DNA of 36,610 nucleotides from Pseudomonadota bacterium (GCA_021805245.1 JAJZFS010000057.1:1-36610), one strand, 5' to 3'; positions 1-9,117 are shown, counted from the stretch's first letter. Notes: a model not told the origin generated them from the letters alone. Translations and numbers: made by a program.

Positions 1-873
1 AGTGCGTGGTCTTTGCGCGTGGCGTGGGAGAGAAACAGCCTCGCGGCCGGGTTGAACGAGAAAACCGACGGGCATAACCAGCCTTATCCCGGCGCAAGCT
101 CGCTCATCGGGAGTTACGCGCAGCAGTACAACGATTATCTCAATATCTTTTGCGATCCGCACGGGAACGGCGGGCAGAACTACTGTCTCAATTCGGCAAC
201 CCTGAGTCCCCCTCTTTATAATGCCGACGTCGAACCCGTCAAATATATCTACAACAATCTGACGATTCCGATGGATAGCGCGGATAATGCCAGTCAAGGA
301 CAGGATGTGGCGACGGCCGTCAATGACATTATCAACAACATGGTCGGCATACCGGCGGAATCAACCATGACGCCGGGGGCGCTGGCCAGCGTCGCGGGGC
401 GTGAAGAGTGGATAGAGCGACGCTCTTATCTGGCACGCTATGCGGCGATCCGCTCGATCCCCGATCTGATCGCCTCATGGAGGATACCGGGCAGCGGCAG
501 CCAGCTGGGTCAAGAGATACATGACATGCGGACAAATACGACTTTCATAAAGAATGCGCCCGGTAACTACAATGGCCCGTCGTCGATGATGGGCGGTTTT
601 ACCTCACAGGACCCGAGTTACAGGGAAATCATGCATGCGGTTTCGATTGACCAGTTCAACACCGGACAGTTCGCGTTGGGGATGATGACCAACGAGAACA
701 GGCTGCAAATGGAAAAACTGAACTTGAGCGCGTTTTACCTGATGCAGTTGAGGGACTATTACAAATTGCTGGAGAGGACGGCACTGACGCTGGCGGTGCA
801 GGTCTCGATCCGTGACGAGCAGAAGATGAACTTGCTGTATCATGTTTTTGAAGCCGCGCCGATACAGAAATAA
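1..873 (+). CDS. Secreted-protein paralogue 1, C-terminal part (5' end outside window)
   Basis: The reading frame is open to base 1, so the true start and any signal peptide lie outside the window. The visible part is about 290 residues. It shares a pattern with the next two genes: an FCDP...C segment (two Cys about 12 residues apart), an ADVEP motif, an ERRSYLARYAAI block, and near the C-terminus a YREIMHA...F block followed by a long charged helix with an LxxxxLLERTAL-type end. These matches are seen directly and make the three genes tandem paralogues. I do not recognise the family with certainty. Their place 5.5 kb upstream of a Dot/Icm block and the C-terminal helix pattern recall IcmX/TraW-type periplasmic proteins, but that is a guess. 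The next gene follows after 12 bases, so they are probably one operon. Confidence 0.8.
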   Translation, partial: SAWSLRVAWERNSLAAGLNEKTDGHNQPYPGASSLIGSYAQQYNDYLNIFCDPHGNGGQNYCLNSATLSPPLYNADVEPVKYIYNNLTIPMDSADNASQGQDVATAVNDIINNMVGIPAESTMTPGALASVAGREEWIERRSYLARYAAIRSIPDLIASWRIPGSGSQLGQEIHDMRTNTTFIKNAPGNYNGPSSMMGGFTSQDPSYREIMHAVSIDQFNTGQFALGMMTNENRLQMEKLNLSAFYLMQLRDYYKLLERTALTLAVQVSIRDEQKMNLLYHVFEAAPIQK

Positions 874-885
874 GGGAACGGGCAA

Positions 886-2559
886 ATGAAGGCAACGGGA
901 CATATTCGTTTTTCCACCGCAGGGCTGCGTTTCGCGGCTGCGGCCGGATGCCTTGTTTTCGCCCTGACGGCTTTTCCGCTGCGCGGGTTCGCGCAGTGCG
1001 AGCAGCCACCCGCGGCGCAGACGGAAGCAAATACGGTGGCCAGCAACGAGACAAATGATATTACGGGCACCCTCATACCTGATGTTGAGAAAGCCTGGAG
1101 TACCGATGTGTTGCAATTGAGCACAACGCTGGGGAGTGAAAACAAAACAAGCTATGCCGGGATCCTGGCTCGTATGAACAAATTCTGGACCGACTGGTTT
1201 ACTGCCTGGCAGAACATGGCAGCGCAGCTTAATGCCTCTACGGATGACGAGACCCGGCAGTTGTCGAGTTTTAAAGACGCCAGCAATGCGCTGGCGGCGT
1301 CGCGCGACGAAGGCGAGCAAAGGGTCAAGGCCCAGAAGCTTTACCAGCCGACCGGCCAAGCCTGCCTTTTCGATTCGACGAATAAAGACCTGCCCAACAG
1401 CCAGCAAGTCACCAATGCGTTGGAAGACGCATACGAGTGGGACTTCGTGCAATTGGGCAACAATGAAAAAGTGTACACAGGCGCAAATCCCAACATACCC
1501 GCCTCTAACGGGAACGGAACTTATTCCCCGCAGGATTCGACCGCGCAATACGGCCCTGCGGAGGAGCAAAGCCGCCGCTGGTACAATTACGCCAATATAT
1601 TCTGCGATTACAGGGCGGAGAACGGCAATGCCGGTTGCGCGAGCCACCTGCCGGGCACTTATCCGCTTAAGGTGGGCTATACGCCGACGTTAACCGACAA
1701 TACAAAACCGCCGTATGCCGTTTTGAACCCCCTGTCCCCGACGCTGAACGACCCGCATTTGCTCGCATACTCCAACATGGATGTCGAGCCGACGCTGCTG
1801 TTGTTTTCCCAGTATACGGTCGACATGTACAACATAACCGAGCTGACGGCCATCGACCAGATGATGTTTAATATTACGGGGTACAGGATTCCGATGCCGA
1901 TGCTCACCACCGCCATGAGCGCTTTGCCCGGCATGGAGGAAACATTAAAGCGCCGCCGGTATATCGCGCAGATGTCTACCGTCAACGCGTTGCTCTATTC
2001 TCTGATCGCCGACCGTGCGCCCGGTCCGGGCGTCGGCTGTGCGACCGCGACTTGCGCCGGCGGCGGTAGTCCGCCCAGTGCAAACGCGCAGGCGATCTAT
2101 GCGCTGCGGACGAAGGAGTATGGAGCGACGCCGAATGCCGCCACGGACACAGCTATCCAGACTGCGGCGAGTTGCGCCTGGTGGAATGTTGCGTGCTGGA
2201 TCTCGAAGGGATGGTCTATTTTTTGGAACGGGTCGGTCAATACGCAGTTCGCTAATTCACAGGCGCAAACGCCGCCGCAGTATTTTATGGAAGCTTCCAT
2301 CACGCCGAGCAAGCGCGAAGTCCGCCAGGCTATCATCGAGCAACTGTGGGATCCCAATTATTACAAGGATCTTTACAACCACCCGTCGACCATCTTGCAG
2401 AAGGACGTGTATCTGAAAGCTTACAGTCTGAAACTCCTCTATGAGATGATCGAAAGGCAGGAGAGAATATCGGACGTTTACGCCGTGGAGACGGCCAATC
2501 TGCTGGCGCGTGTCAAGAGCACGTTGAAACCCATGGTCACCAGCGTGCCGGTTCAATAG
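886..2559 (+). CDS. Secreted-protein paralogue 2, unknown function
   Basis: A 557-residue protein with an N-terminal hydrophobic signal (about residues 14-36) ending in GFAQC; the mature protein would start with Gln-Cys-Glu, as in paralogue 3. The body has a helical N-terminal half, an LYQPTGQACLFDS segment, an FCDYRAENGNAGC segment, an MDVEP motif, an RRRYIAQMSTVNAL block, and a C-terminal region with WDPNYYKDLY and a long helix. Conserved Cys pairs suggest disulfides and thus an extracytoplasmic location. It is longer than its neighbours because of Gly/Pro/Thr-rich insertions around the middle and a Cys/Trp-rich patch (ASCAWWNVACW). The start has a purine-rich ribosome site (AAGGGAACGGG) just upstream. 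Function is unknown; an accessory role in the nearby type IVB system is possible. Confidence 0.85.
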   Translation: MKATGHIRFSTAGLRFAAAAGCLVFALTAFPLRGFAQCEQPPAAQTEANTVASNETNDITGTLIPDVEKAWSTDVLQLSTTLGSENKTSYAGILARMNKFWTDWFTAWQNMAAQLNASTDDETRQLSSFKDASNALAASRDEGEQRVKAQKLYQPTGQACLFDSTNKDLPNSQQVTNALEDAYEWDFVQLGNNEKVYTGANPNIPASNGNGTYSPQDSTAQYGPAEEQSRRWYNYANIFCDYRAENGNAGCASHLPGTYPLKVGYTPTLTDNTKPPYAVLNPLSPTLNDPHLLAYSNMDVEPTLLLFSQYTVDMYNITELTAIDQMMFNITGYRIPMPMLTTAMSALPGMEETLKRRRYIAQMSTVNALLYSLIADRAPGPGVGCATATCAGGGSPPSANAQAIYALRTKEYGATPNAATDTAIQTAASCAWWNVACWISKGWSIFWNGSVNTQFANSQAQTPPQYFMEASITPSKREVRQAIIEQLWDPNYYKDLYNHPSTILQKDVYLKAYSLKLLYEMIERQERISDVYAVETANLLARVKSTLKPMVTSVPVQ

Positions 2560-2568
2560 GGGAAGAGC

Positions 2569-3912
2569 ATGGAAAAGGACAGTCTGCGAAAAAAAACTGC
2601 ACTCCTCCGCCTTTCGCGGCAGGCGGCGCTGTTTTTTGCCGTGGCTTTATTCATGTTTGCTCCGAAACAGGCCGCGGCGCAATGCGAGATAGCGTCGGAT
2701 GCGAATCAGGCGATGAACCAGCTCGTCAGCCAGGATATCAACAATATGAACCTGTTCATCCAGCAGGAGGCGAACCCTCAAAATCAGGGGGCTAGCGGCA
2801 CGCCGGGCGGTTTTCTCGATAACATTTTTATCTCCATGTTCGGCCTGGATCCGACCGATCACGGTTTGGTGCAGTATTACACCAGCTATTACAAAGCCGT
2901 CGAAAAGGCGGTCAGTGACTGGGTAACGGCATTATATCCGGATCTTCAGAGTATGACGATGGAGCTGCATGTTGCGCACGTCGACCAGACACAAATGCTG
3001 GGCCAGCTGATGGACGCACAGGGGGCGGCGGCCGAAGAGACGGATATACAAAGGCTTGATGTGGAGGCGCATCGCCGTTATCAGCCGTCGAGACTGGCCT
3101 GCGATCTTGATTCGACAGGCCCCGGCCTGACGCGCGCCTATCAGATCGCGCGCGCTTTTAACCGCGGTCTGGCGCAGGACGACGATAATATCCTTGCGAA
3201 TGCCAAAGGCTCGTTTTCGGCAAACGGCCGTAACGAAGATCTGGCCTACATATGGAGTCAGTATGTGCAGAATTTCTGCGATCCGACAATGGGGGATCAG
3301 GGCTGCGCGGCAGCGGGGCCACTCGCGGACAAGCAAAGGAACATCGGCGCCTTGCTGTGGGGGCCGCAGCAGACAATCGACCCGACCAACAAGCAAAATA
3401 TCCTTATCATGCAATCTGCGCTCCGTTACATCGTCGACCCGCTGGTATCCGACCCGTTGACAAAGAGGGTTTCCGAGACGCCGGCCGGTCACACGCAGAT
3501 TCTTCTGCGGCACTCGCAACTGGCTTACGTCAACGACATTTACAACGTGTTGGGAATAATGCTGAGCGAGCGCCTCGGCGGCAGCGGCATTGACGTTTCG
3601 GGAATGGAAACGCCGGCCGGCGTTTCGACGGTCGATACCACGCCTGAAGGAACGGCGGGGGCGAGCTACAGTGAAATTATGCAGGCGATGACGCGTGACC
3701 GGTTCGAGGATCCCTATTACATGATGCGGATGATTGGTGATAAGTCGCAGGTTCAGCGCGAACAGCTGACATTGGACGCTTTGAAGCTGGAAACCATGAA
3801 CGATACCTTCCACAGGATGGAAGACAGGCTGTTTTTGGAGTCAGCCGAATACGCGCAGGATCTGAACCACGCGCTCCCCAAATCTGCGCCGAAATATACG
3901 CCTATGAAATAG
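2569..3912 (+). CDS. Secreted-protein paralogue 3, unknown function
   Basis: A 447-residue protein with a signal peptide (hydrophobic stretch about residues 18-37, ending AAAQC), so the mature end is again Gln-Cys-Glu. It carries the same ordered blocks as its two upstream neighbours: RRYQPSRLACDLDS, an FCDPTMGDQGC segment, an LRHSQLAYVNDI block, then YSEIMQAMTRDRF...PYYM and a terminal helix rich in Leu, Met and Glu. The Shine-Dalgarno-like GGGGAAGAG lies directly before the ATG, 9 bases after the previous stop. It is the last gene of the run; an AT-rich gap follows. No enzymatic motif is visible. A periplasmic or surface structural role is the most I would infer. Confidence 0.85.
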   Translation: MEKDSLRKKTALLRLSRQAALFFAVALFMFAPKQAAAQCEIASDANQAMNQLVSQDINNMNLFIQQEANPQNQGASGTPGGFLDNIFISMFGLDPTDHGLVQYYTSYYKAVEKAVSDWVTALYPDLQSMTMELHVAHVDQTQMLGQLMDAQGAAAEETDIQRLDVEAHRRYQPSRLACDLDSTGPGLTRAYQIARAFNRGLAQDDDNILANAKGSFSANGRNEDLAYIWSQYVQNFCDPTMGDQGCAAAGPLADKQRNIGALLWGPQQTIDPTNKQNILIMQSALRYIVDPLVSDPLTKRVSETPAGHTQILLRHSQLAYVNDIYNVLGIMLSERLGGSGIDVSGMETPAGVSTVDTTPEGTAGASYSEIMQAMTRDRFEDPYYMMRMIGDKSQVQREQLTLDALKLETMNDTFHRMEDRLFLESAEYAQDLNHALPKSAPKYTPMK

Positions 3913-4148
3913 CGGTTGTTTTTCGGCTACGTATTTTCCAGATATATAATCCGTCTGCGCACATGACGAATCGTACGATTTCGGATGAGATACCATATGT
4001 TATTTTATAACCTTATGAAATATAAAACTGTTTTATAATATGTTGTTTTATATGGAGTTTATATTTTTCTGTCTAAAACGCGCTCGACAACAAAAAAGCC
4101 GCCCCTTACTGTCCCTCTTACACATAAGTACAAAAAAGGTGCGAACCT
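3913..4148. promoter_or_regulatory. AT-rich intergenic region with palindrome and direct repeat
   Basis: This 236-base gap is much more AT-rich than the flanking genes. It contains a perfect 12-base palindrome, AATCGTACGATT (3969-3980), and two copies of ATATGTT(A/G)TTTTATA (3995-4009 and 4038-4052), 43 bases apart, matching at 14 of 15 positions. No clear terminator for the upstream operon and no convincing -35/-10 pair for the downstream gene were found. The repeats could be regulator sites, or simply low-complexity DNA. Confidence 0.35.
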
Positions 4149-4397
4149 ATGCGGCTTTCCTGGTCGAACCAGAAGGATATTGCAGCGGCGCTGGTGACGG
4201 CTCATCCGGAGTGTGACCGTCTTTCCCTTTCTCATGAAAGCCTTTTGGATCTTATTGTGTCGCTTCCCGATTTTGAAGACGCCGCCGTGCCACCGCAGCC
4301 GGAATGCCTTGACCATATTCTCTGGACGTGGATGCGCCTGGCGGATAGCGGCGGCGATGTAAACGGCGGTGAACCGCAAGAGCGGTGTGGCACATGA
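4149..4397 (+). CDS. iscX: IscX-like Fe-S assembly adaptor
   Basis: An 82-residue acidic protein. The N-terminus (MRLSWSNQKDIAAALVTAHP) fits the IscX family pattern of a W-(S/T)-x-x-x-x-I-A-x-A-L start, followed by a central LPDFED segment and a C-terminal helix ILWTWMRLAD, corresponding to LxDFxD and ILxxWLxE in known IscX. In characterised bacteria IscX binds the cysteine desulfurase IscS and iron and modulates Fe-S cluster assembly. Here no isc genes are adjacent, and the C-terminus is about 15 residues longer than usual. The stop codon overlaps the start of the next gene (ATGA, 4394-4397), indicating translational coupling with an RNase J-like protein, an unexpected partner. Family assignment is from memory of the motif. 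Confidence 0.7.
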   Translation: MRLSWSNQKDIAAALVTAHPECDRLSLSHESLLDLIVSLPDFEDAAVPPQPECLDHILWTWMRLADSGGDVNGGEPQERCGT

Positions 4398-5983
4398 GCT
4401 CCTTGCAGTGGCACATTCTCGGCGGTAACAACAAGCACAATATCGGCGCCAATTCAGGCCTCTGCGTTTACGAATATGAAGATGAAAAAGGCAAGACATG
4501 CCGCAAGGTGCTGCTGTTCGATGCCGGCGTTTTGCAGGGCGACAAGAACAAACCTGAATATCCATCTCTGGCGCAATCGGATACCATCCTGCCGGATTAC
4601 GCACGGTTCCTTTATAAAGCGGACGATCCCTCCCACAAGCCCGAGATGCCGATCGATTCCATTTTTCTGACGCACAACCATTCGGATCATTCCGGCGCTT
4701 TGCCGATGTTGATTCTGATGGGCTATAAGCTGCCGAAAATATATGCAACGCCCTATACCGCGCGCCGTTTGCAGCAGGATCTCAGCAACGAGGGAATCGA
4801 CCCCGCCGAGTGGCCGAAGATTTATACCATCGCGCCCGGCAAGGACATTCAGGAAGGCCCCGTCGACGTAAAAGCTTTCTGGGTCAGCCATTCGACGCCA
4901 CAGTCCGTGGGTTTCTTCATCGATACGCCGGACGGAACGATTTTGCACACCGGCGACTTTAAACTGGACCAGTCGGTGCTGTGGGGGCCGGCTTTCAACG
5001 AACAGCAATTCAAGCGCGTGGTCTCGAAGCCTGTCGACCTTTTACTGCTCGACTCGACGGGCGCGAACAAAGACGTGAACGCCGTAACGGAGCACGACAT
5101 GCGCGAGGCGCTGCACGATGTGATCGCCGAGAATCCCGGCAAGCGTATCGTTGTCGCGCTGATGAGCGGTTACGAAGAAAATTTGGCGTCCGTGGCGCAG
5201 GTCGCGGCCGAGGAAAAACGCACGCTGTGGGTGGCGGGCGCGGCGCATGAACAATCTTTGGCGGCCTTGCGCGATACCGGTCTTACGATGTCGGACCAGC
5301 TCGGCGTCAAGGTGGATGTACGTATTCTGGGGTCGCGCCGTACCGCGCGGGATCTCGCGCAGAAGGCGCCGCAAGATTCGGTCGTCGTCGTGACGGGCTC
5401 GCAGGGGCATGCGAACGCGGCTCTGACACGCGCGGCGGAAGGGCGTCATAACGCTCTTTCTCTCGATCCCGCCAAGGATGTCATTTTGTTCTGCGCGCCG
5501 ACCATGCCAGGTCAGGTCGGCCAGCGCAACAAACTTCTGGCGACGCTGAAGAGTAAAGGCTTTACGGTGCTGACCAACAATGACCTGCCGCTTTATCCGC
5601 CGAGCCACGCGCGTCTGCCGGAGATCATCGAGATGGTGAAGCTGGCCGATCCGAAACATGTCTTGCCCATTCACGGTTCGCGCCTGCTGCGCAAGGCCTG
5701 CGCCGAGGCGGTCGAGAAAATGGGGCGGAAAGCCGTGCAGGCCGATAACGGAGATGTCATCAAGGTTTCGCACCGCACGTCAAAATCCATCTCCCCCGAG
5801 ACAAAGGGGCGGGCACCGATGATCGGTCTCAAGACGCTGCAGGGGACGAACTGGAGTGACCGTTATTACATTCAGGTTTCCGCACCGGAAAAGAAAATTC
5901 CGGCAAAAGCCGGACAAAAAAACGCCAAGCAGCCCGCCAACGCCAATAAGCAGCCCCGGCCGCGCATTTTCAAAATCGATTAG
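4394..5983 (+). CDS. RNase J-like metallo-beta-lactamase-fold hydrolase
   Basis: A 529-residue protein of the metallo-beta-lactamase fold with the RNase J/beta-CASP layout. The metal motif HNHSDHSG (about residues 95-102) supplies the HxHxDH ligands; FWVSHST and LHTGDFKLD give later ligands; a beta-CASP-like segment spans roughly residues 220-400; and a PIHGSRLLRKAC segment near residue 430 carries the C-terminal His. The family comprises 5'-3' exo- and endoribonucleases of RNA processing and decay. The N-terminus (LGGNNKHNIGANS) differs from the usual LGGxGEIGxN of RNase J, and the C-terminal tail is Lys/Pro/Asn-rich, so this may be a diverged paralogue. The ATG at 4394 is chosen because it overlaps the upstream stop. 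Its own stop overlaps that of the convergent flgL. Confidence 0.8.
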   Translation: MSSLQWHILGGNNKHNIGANSGLCVYEYEDEKGKTCRKVLLFDAGVLQGDKNKPEYPSLAQSDTILPDYARFLYKADDPSHKPEMPIDSIFLTHNHSDHSGALPMLILMGYKLPKIYATPYTARRLQQDLSNEGIDPAEWPKIYTIAPGKDIQEGPVDVKAFWVSHSTPQSVGFFIDTPDGTILHTGDFKLDQSVLWGPAFNEQQFKRVVSKPVDLLLLDSTGANKDVNAVTEHDMREALHDVIAENPGKRIVVALMSGYEENLASVAQVAAEEKRTLWVAGAAHEQSLAALRDTGLTMSDQLGVKVDVRILGSRRTARDLAQKAPQDSVVVVTGSQGHANAALTRAAEGRHNALSLDPAKDVILFCAPTMPGQVGQRNKLLATLKSKGFTVLTNNDLPLYPPSHARLPEIIEMVKLADPKHVLPIHGSRLLRKACAEAVEKMGRKAVQADNGDVIKVSHRTSKSISPETKGRAPMIGLKTLQGTNWSDRYYIQVSAPEKKIPAKAGQKNAKQPANANKQPRPRIFKID

Positions 5984-6996
5984 AACGTCAGGTAATTGAC
6001 CAGCGACAGTTTGCTGACGAGGTTCGTCACCTGATAGGATGACGTGAGCTGCGTCTGCAGCGCCTGCATCTCGGTGATCGCTTTCGTCGTGTCGGCGCCG
6101 GTAAAGGTCGAAAGCTGGTTTTGCACGATCGTCAGGTCGGATGCGTTCTGATCTTTGATGGCCTTGACTTGCGCGAACTTGCCCGCCAGTGTTTGCGTTG
6201 TGGTGCTGATCTCGTTCACGCCCTTCTGGGCGGTCGTCAGGGCGTAGTTCATGAGGTTTTGAAAGTCGGGCCCCGTCGCGGTATTCGTCGCGCCGGGATA
6301 GGGCGTGTTGGCGACGAGTGCGAGCGCGCGGATCAGGTCCTGAAATCCCGCGCCGTCGCCTTTCACCGTATAGTCGACGTTGGTATTGGCGTCGACTTGC
6401 GTCGTCACATTGCCGGACGTTGCCAGGCTGGCCGAAAGGCCGAGGTTTGTGGCGGAGAAGCCGTTGATTGTCGTCGTCAGCGCCGACGTATTGCCGGTGG
6501 CGAGCCAGTTCTGGATCTGGGTGTTGAAGTTGGAGTTCATAATATTGCTGCCGGCGTAGGGCGGCTGCGACGAGCTGGAGCCGGCGAAGAGATATTGACC
6601 GTCGATGTTTTGGTTCATCATGTCCTGCAGCGTTTGCAGCCCTTGACTGGCGATCTGCTGGATGTTGGCGGCGTTGACGGGGCTGTTTTGCAATTGGGTC
6701 TGGATGGCGGCGACGAGGTTGTTGCCAACGGTGGTCATTTGCTGGAGCGCGCTGTTCATCATTGTCATCTTGTTCGAGACGTTGTCGATGTTGGCCTGAT
6801 ACCCCTGTATCAGCGGTTGCTGGCCGTTGAGATCCAGAACCGGCTTCACGTTGTTGCCGAGGCCGCTGTAGTCGGGGGAGAGCTGCCCTGTCGTTACTTG
6901 CTGCGACAAGTCGTTCAGTTGTTGGCGCAGCTCGGTCAGATTCGCCGACTGGGCCGTTGTCTGTCCCATCAGGGATACGCTGTTTGTCGTTGTCAT
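5980..6996 (-). CDS. flgL: Flagellar hook-associated protein 3 (FlgL)
   Basis: A 338-residue flagellin-superfamily protein. The N-terminal helix region (about 15-100) has the L-x-x-L-x-x-Q-x-x-T-G-Q pattern typical of FlgL (LNDLSQQVTTGQ), and the C-terminal helix contains ITEMQALQTQLTSSYQVT, the conserved coiled-coil partner. The middle is Asn/Thr/Ser-rich, and QYLFAGSSSSQPP matches the FlgL GxYLFAGxxxxxxPF motif. The protein forms the junction between hook-associated FlgK and the filament. It follows flgK by 33 bases with a good ribosome site (AAAGGAGA), so the two form an operon. The product is exported by the flagellar type III apparatus and therefore has no signal peptide. Confidence 0.92.
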   Translation of the reverse strand: MTTTNSVSLMGQTTAQSANLTELRQQLNDLSQQVTTGQLSPDYSGLGNNVKPVLDLNGQQPLIQGYQANIDNVSNKMTMMNSALQQMTTVGNNLVAAIQTQLQNSPVNAANIQQIASQGLQTLQDMMNQNIDGQYLFAGSSSSQPPYAGSNIMNSNFNTQIQNWLATGNTSALTTTINGFSATNLGLSASLATSGNVTTQVDANTNVDYTVKGDGAGFQDLIRALALVANTPYPGATNTATGPDFQNLMNYALTTAQKGVNEISTTTQTLAGKFAQVKAIKDQNASDLTIVQNQLSTFTGADTTKAITEMQALQTQLTSSYQVTNLVSKLSLVNYLTF

Positions 6997-7029
6997 GTTC
7001 TGTCTCCTTTAAGGAATCGTTGTAACCCT

Positions 7030-9117
7030 TTATGGCATGGTTTGGAGCAGGTCGTTAAAGAGCGTCTGCGTTGCGGTGATGACCTTGGCGGCGGCGGAGT
7101 AGGCGGATTGCACCTGGACCAAGGTGGTCATCTCCTGGTCGATATTCACGCCGGAGGTGTTCTGGTTGCGCGTCGTGAGCGTTGTCAGATAGGCTTGCTG
7201 GTTTTGTCCTTGCGTCTTGTTGAGATTGGCCGCCTCGCTCTGGTCGGAAATAGCGCTGCTGAGGTAGCCTTGCAGCGTGCTGTTGGAGAGCAGGCCTGTC
7301 GAGAGGTTTCCGGCCGGTCCGACGTTGCTCTGCCGGAAACTGGAGAAGGCGACGTTGACTGTGGCGACGCCCATTGCGGCGAGCGGTCCGCCGTTGGTGT
7401 CGAAGACGGTCAGCGCGCCGCCGTACGTCGGCGTCATGACAAGGTACCCGCTGCCGTTCAGGGAAGCGGTCATGCCGGAAATGGCGTTGAGTTTGGCCAG
7501 CAGTGTCGTCGACGTGTCTGCTGGCGTAATGGAGATGGTGGCCGGCGGCTGCGTGCCGACTTGCACGCTGAACGTCGGGTTGGGCATCGGCGTCGTTCCG
7601 GCGGGCAGGCCGAGGGCGGAGACGATGTTATTCCCGCCGTCCGTCAGCGTGACATCGCCTGCGTAATTGAGGGCGAGGTTGCCGGTCCCGTTGATGGCGG
7701 CGACGGTGCTGCCGAAGGCCGTGTTGATCTTCGAGACGACGGAGGCCGCCGTGTCCGTGTTGTTGACGGTGATGGTTTGCGGCGCGCCCGCGCCGAGCTG
7801 GATGGTGAAGGTGGCGGGAAACGCCGTGACGCCCGGCATCGTGCTGAGGTCGGGCGCATAGGCGGCGACATTGACCGTGCCGACGACGTTGTTGTTGGTG
7901 GTGAGGCCGAGCATCGTTTCCAGCGGCATGGCACCGGAAATATTGGCTGTACCCGTGGCCTGCTGGTACTGGTAATTGCCGAAGGCGTACATATTGATGC
8001 GGTTGATGACTTCGTTCGACCCTGCGGGCTGTGCAGGGCCGGTGGTCCCCTTCTGGATCAGGGAGGGATCGTTGACGATGGCGGTGTTGACTTGTATCAG
8101 CGTGGAGAAGCCGACGTAGGCCGGTGCCGCCGGCGCCGCCGTGTCTGGGGGGACTTTGCCGTTGGCATCGGTGAAAAGCGCAAGGCCTTCGTCGTTGAAG
8201 CGGGTGGCGAGCTTTTGTGAGAACTCGTCGAGCTGTGCCTGATATTGCGGGACGACCTGATCGCGCATGTTCAGGAGTCCGCCGAGCTGGCCGCCGAGGT
8301 TGCTTTGGGCGATGTCCGGTCCTGTGGGGCTGCCGACGGTGATACCGCTCAAACCGCCGCCGGGATAGTAGGACGTCGGCAGCATGTTGCTTTGGTGGAA
8401 GTAGAGCGTCTGCGCCGTTGCATTCGCCAGCATCTGTCCTTGCGGCGTGGCGACGTTGATCATCTGGCCTTGCTGTGACGTCGTAATCTGCATGTATTTC
8501 GAAAGATCGTTGATGGCGGCGTCGCGCTGGTCTTTCAGATCGGCGGTGCTTTGGTTTTCAGCCGAAAGAGTGGCAATCTGCGTATTCAGCGTGGCGATAT
8601 TGGTTATATCCTGATTGGCCTGCGCGAGAGCGGCGGCGATGTCGCTTTCCGATTGCGTGCGCAGGCTGTTCAGCAGGTTCGAGTATTGATTGATCTGCGA
8701 AGCCGTTTGCTGCGCATCCGTCAGCGTCTGGCTCAGCAGGGTCGTATCGTTGGGCGATTGCGACAATTGCGAGAATGAACTGGCAAGCTGCGTCAATTGG
8801 TCGTTGAGCGATGTGCCGCCGGTGGGCGAACCCTGAAAATCCTGAATTTTCTGAAAGTAGCTTTGTTGAACGGTGGTGTAATTCGTGACCGTTGTTTGCT
8901 GGTTGACGTCGCCGATAAGAGCCTTATTGACGGCCCGTGTCAGGTCTCCGGACATGGCGCCGACAGATTGGCCGTTAACGATTTCCGTTTCGGCCGGCAA
9001 AATTTTCCGCGTATAGCCGGGCGTGGAGGCGTTCGCCACGTTGTTTGATATGGTATCGATCTGCTGCTGGGCGACTTGCAGCCCTGATAATGCAGCATTT
9101 AATGCAATGGATGTCAT
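7030..9117 (-). CDS. flgK: Flagellar hook-associated protein 1 (FlgK)
   Basis: A 695-residue protein with the hallmark N-terminus of the rod/hook/HAP family: ALSGLQVAQQQIDTISNNVA followed by NASTPGYTRK (about residues 9-38). The C-terminus has the matching helix VNIDQEMTTLVQVQSAYSAAAKVITATQTLFNDLL. The variable middle is Thr/Ala/Gly-rich and contains two flagellin_IN-like blocks (FTIQLGAGAPQTITVNNTDT near 437 and FSVQVGTQPPATISITPADT near 517), which look like an internal duplication. It caps the hook below FlgL. The start is supported by GGAG about 8 bases upstream. A sigma-54-type promoter lies at 9181-9196. Confidence 0.95.
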   Translation of the reverse strand: MTSIALNAALSGLQVAQQQIDTISNNVANASTPGYTRKILPAETEIVNGQSVGAMSGDLTRAVNKALIGDVNQQTTVTNYTTVQQSYFQKIQDFQGSPTGGTSLNDQLTQLASSFSQLSQSPNDTTLLSQTLTDAQQTASQINQYSNLLNSLRTQSESDIAAALAQANQDITNIATLNTQIATLSAENQSTADLKDQRDAAINDLSKYMQITTSQQGQMINVATPQGQMLANATAQTLYFHQSNMLPTSYYPGGGLSGITVGSPTGPDIAQSNLGGQLGGLLNMRDQVVPQYQAQLDEFSQKLATRFNDEGLALFTDANGKVPPDTAAPAAPAYVGFSTLIQVNTAIVNDPSLIQKGTTGPAQPAGSNEVINRINMYAFGNYQYQQATGTANISGAMPLETMLGLTTNNNVVGTVNVAAYAPDLSTMPGVTAFPATFTIQLGAGAPQTITVNNTDTAASVVSKINTAFGSTVAAINGTGNLALNYAGDVTLTDGGNNIVSALGLPAGTTPMPNPTFSVQVGTQPPATISITPADTSTTLLAKLNAISGMTASLNGSGYLVMTPTYGGALTVFDTNGGPLAAMGVATVNVAFSSFRQSNVGPAGNLSTGLLSNSTLQGYLSSAISDQSEAANLNKTQGQNQQAYLTTLTTRNQNTSGVNIDQEMTTLVQVQSAYSAAAKVITATQTLFNDLLQTMP

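Noticed and set aside
6121-8220. Long plus-strand open frame opposite flgL and flgK (699 codons)
   Set aside because: It is antisense to two clear flagellar genes, crosses their junction and has no recognisable motif; it results from codon bias of the Thr/Ala-rich flagellar genes.
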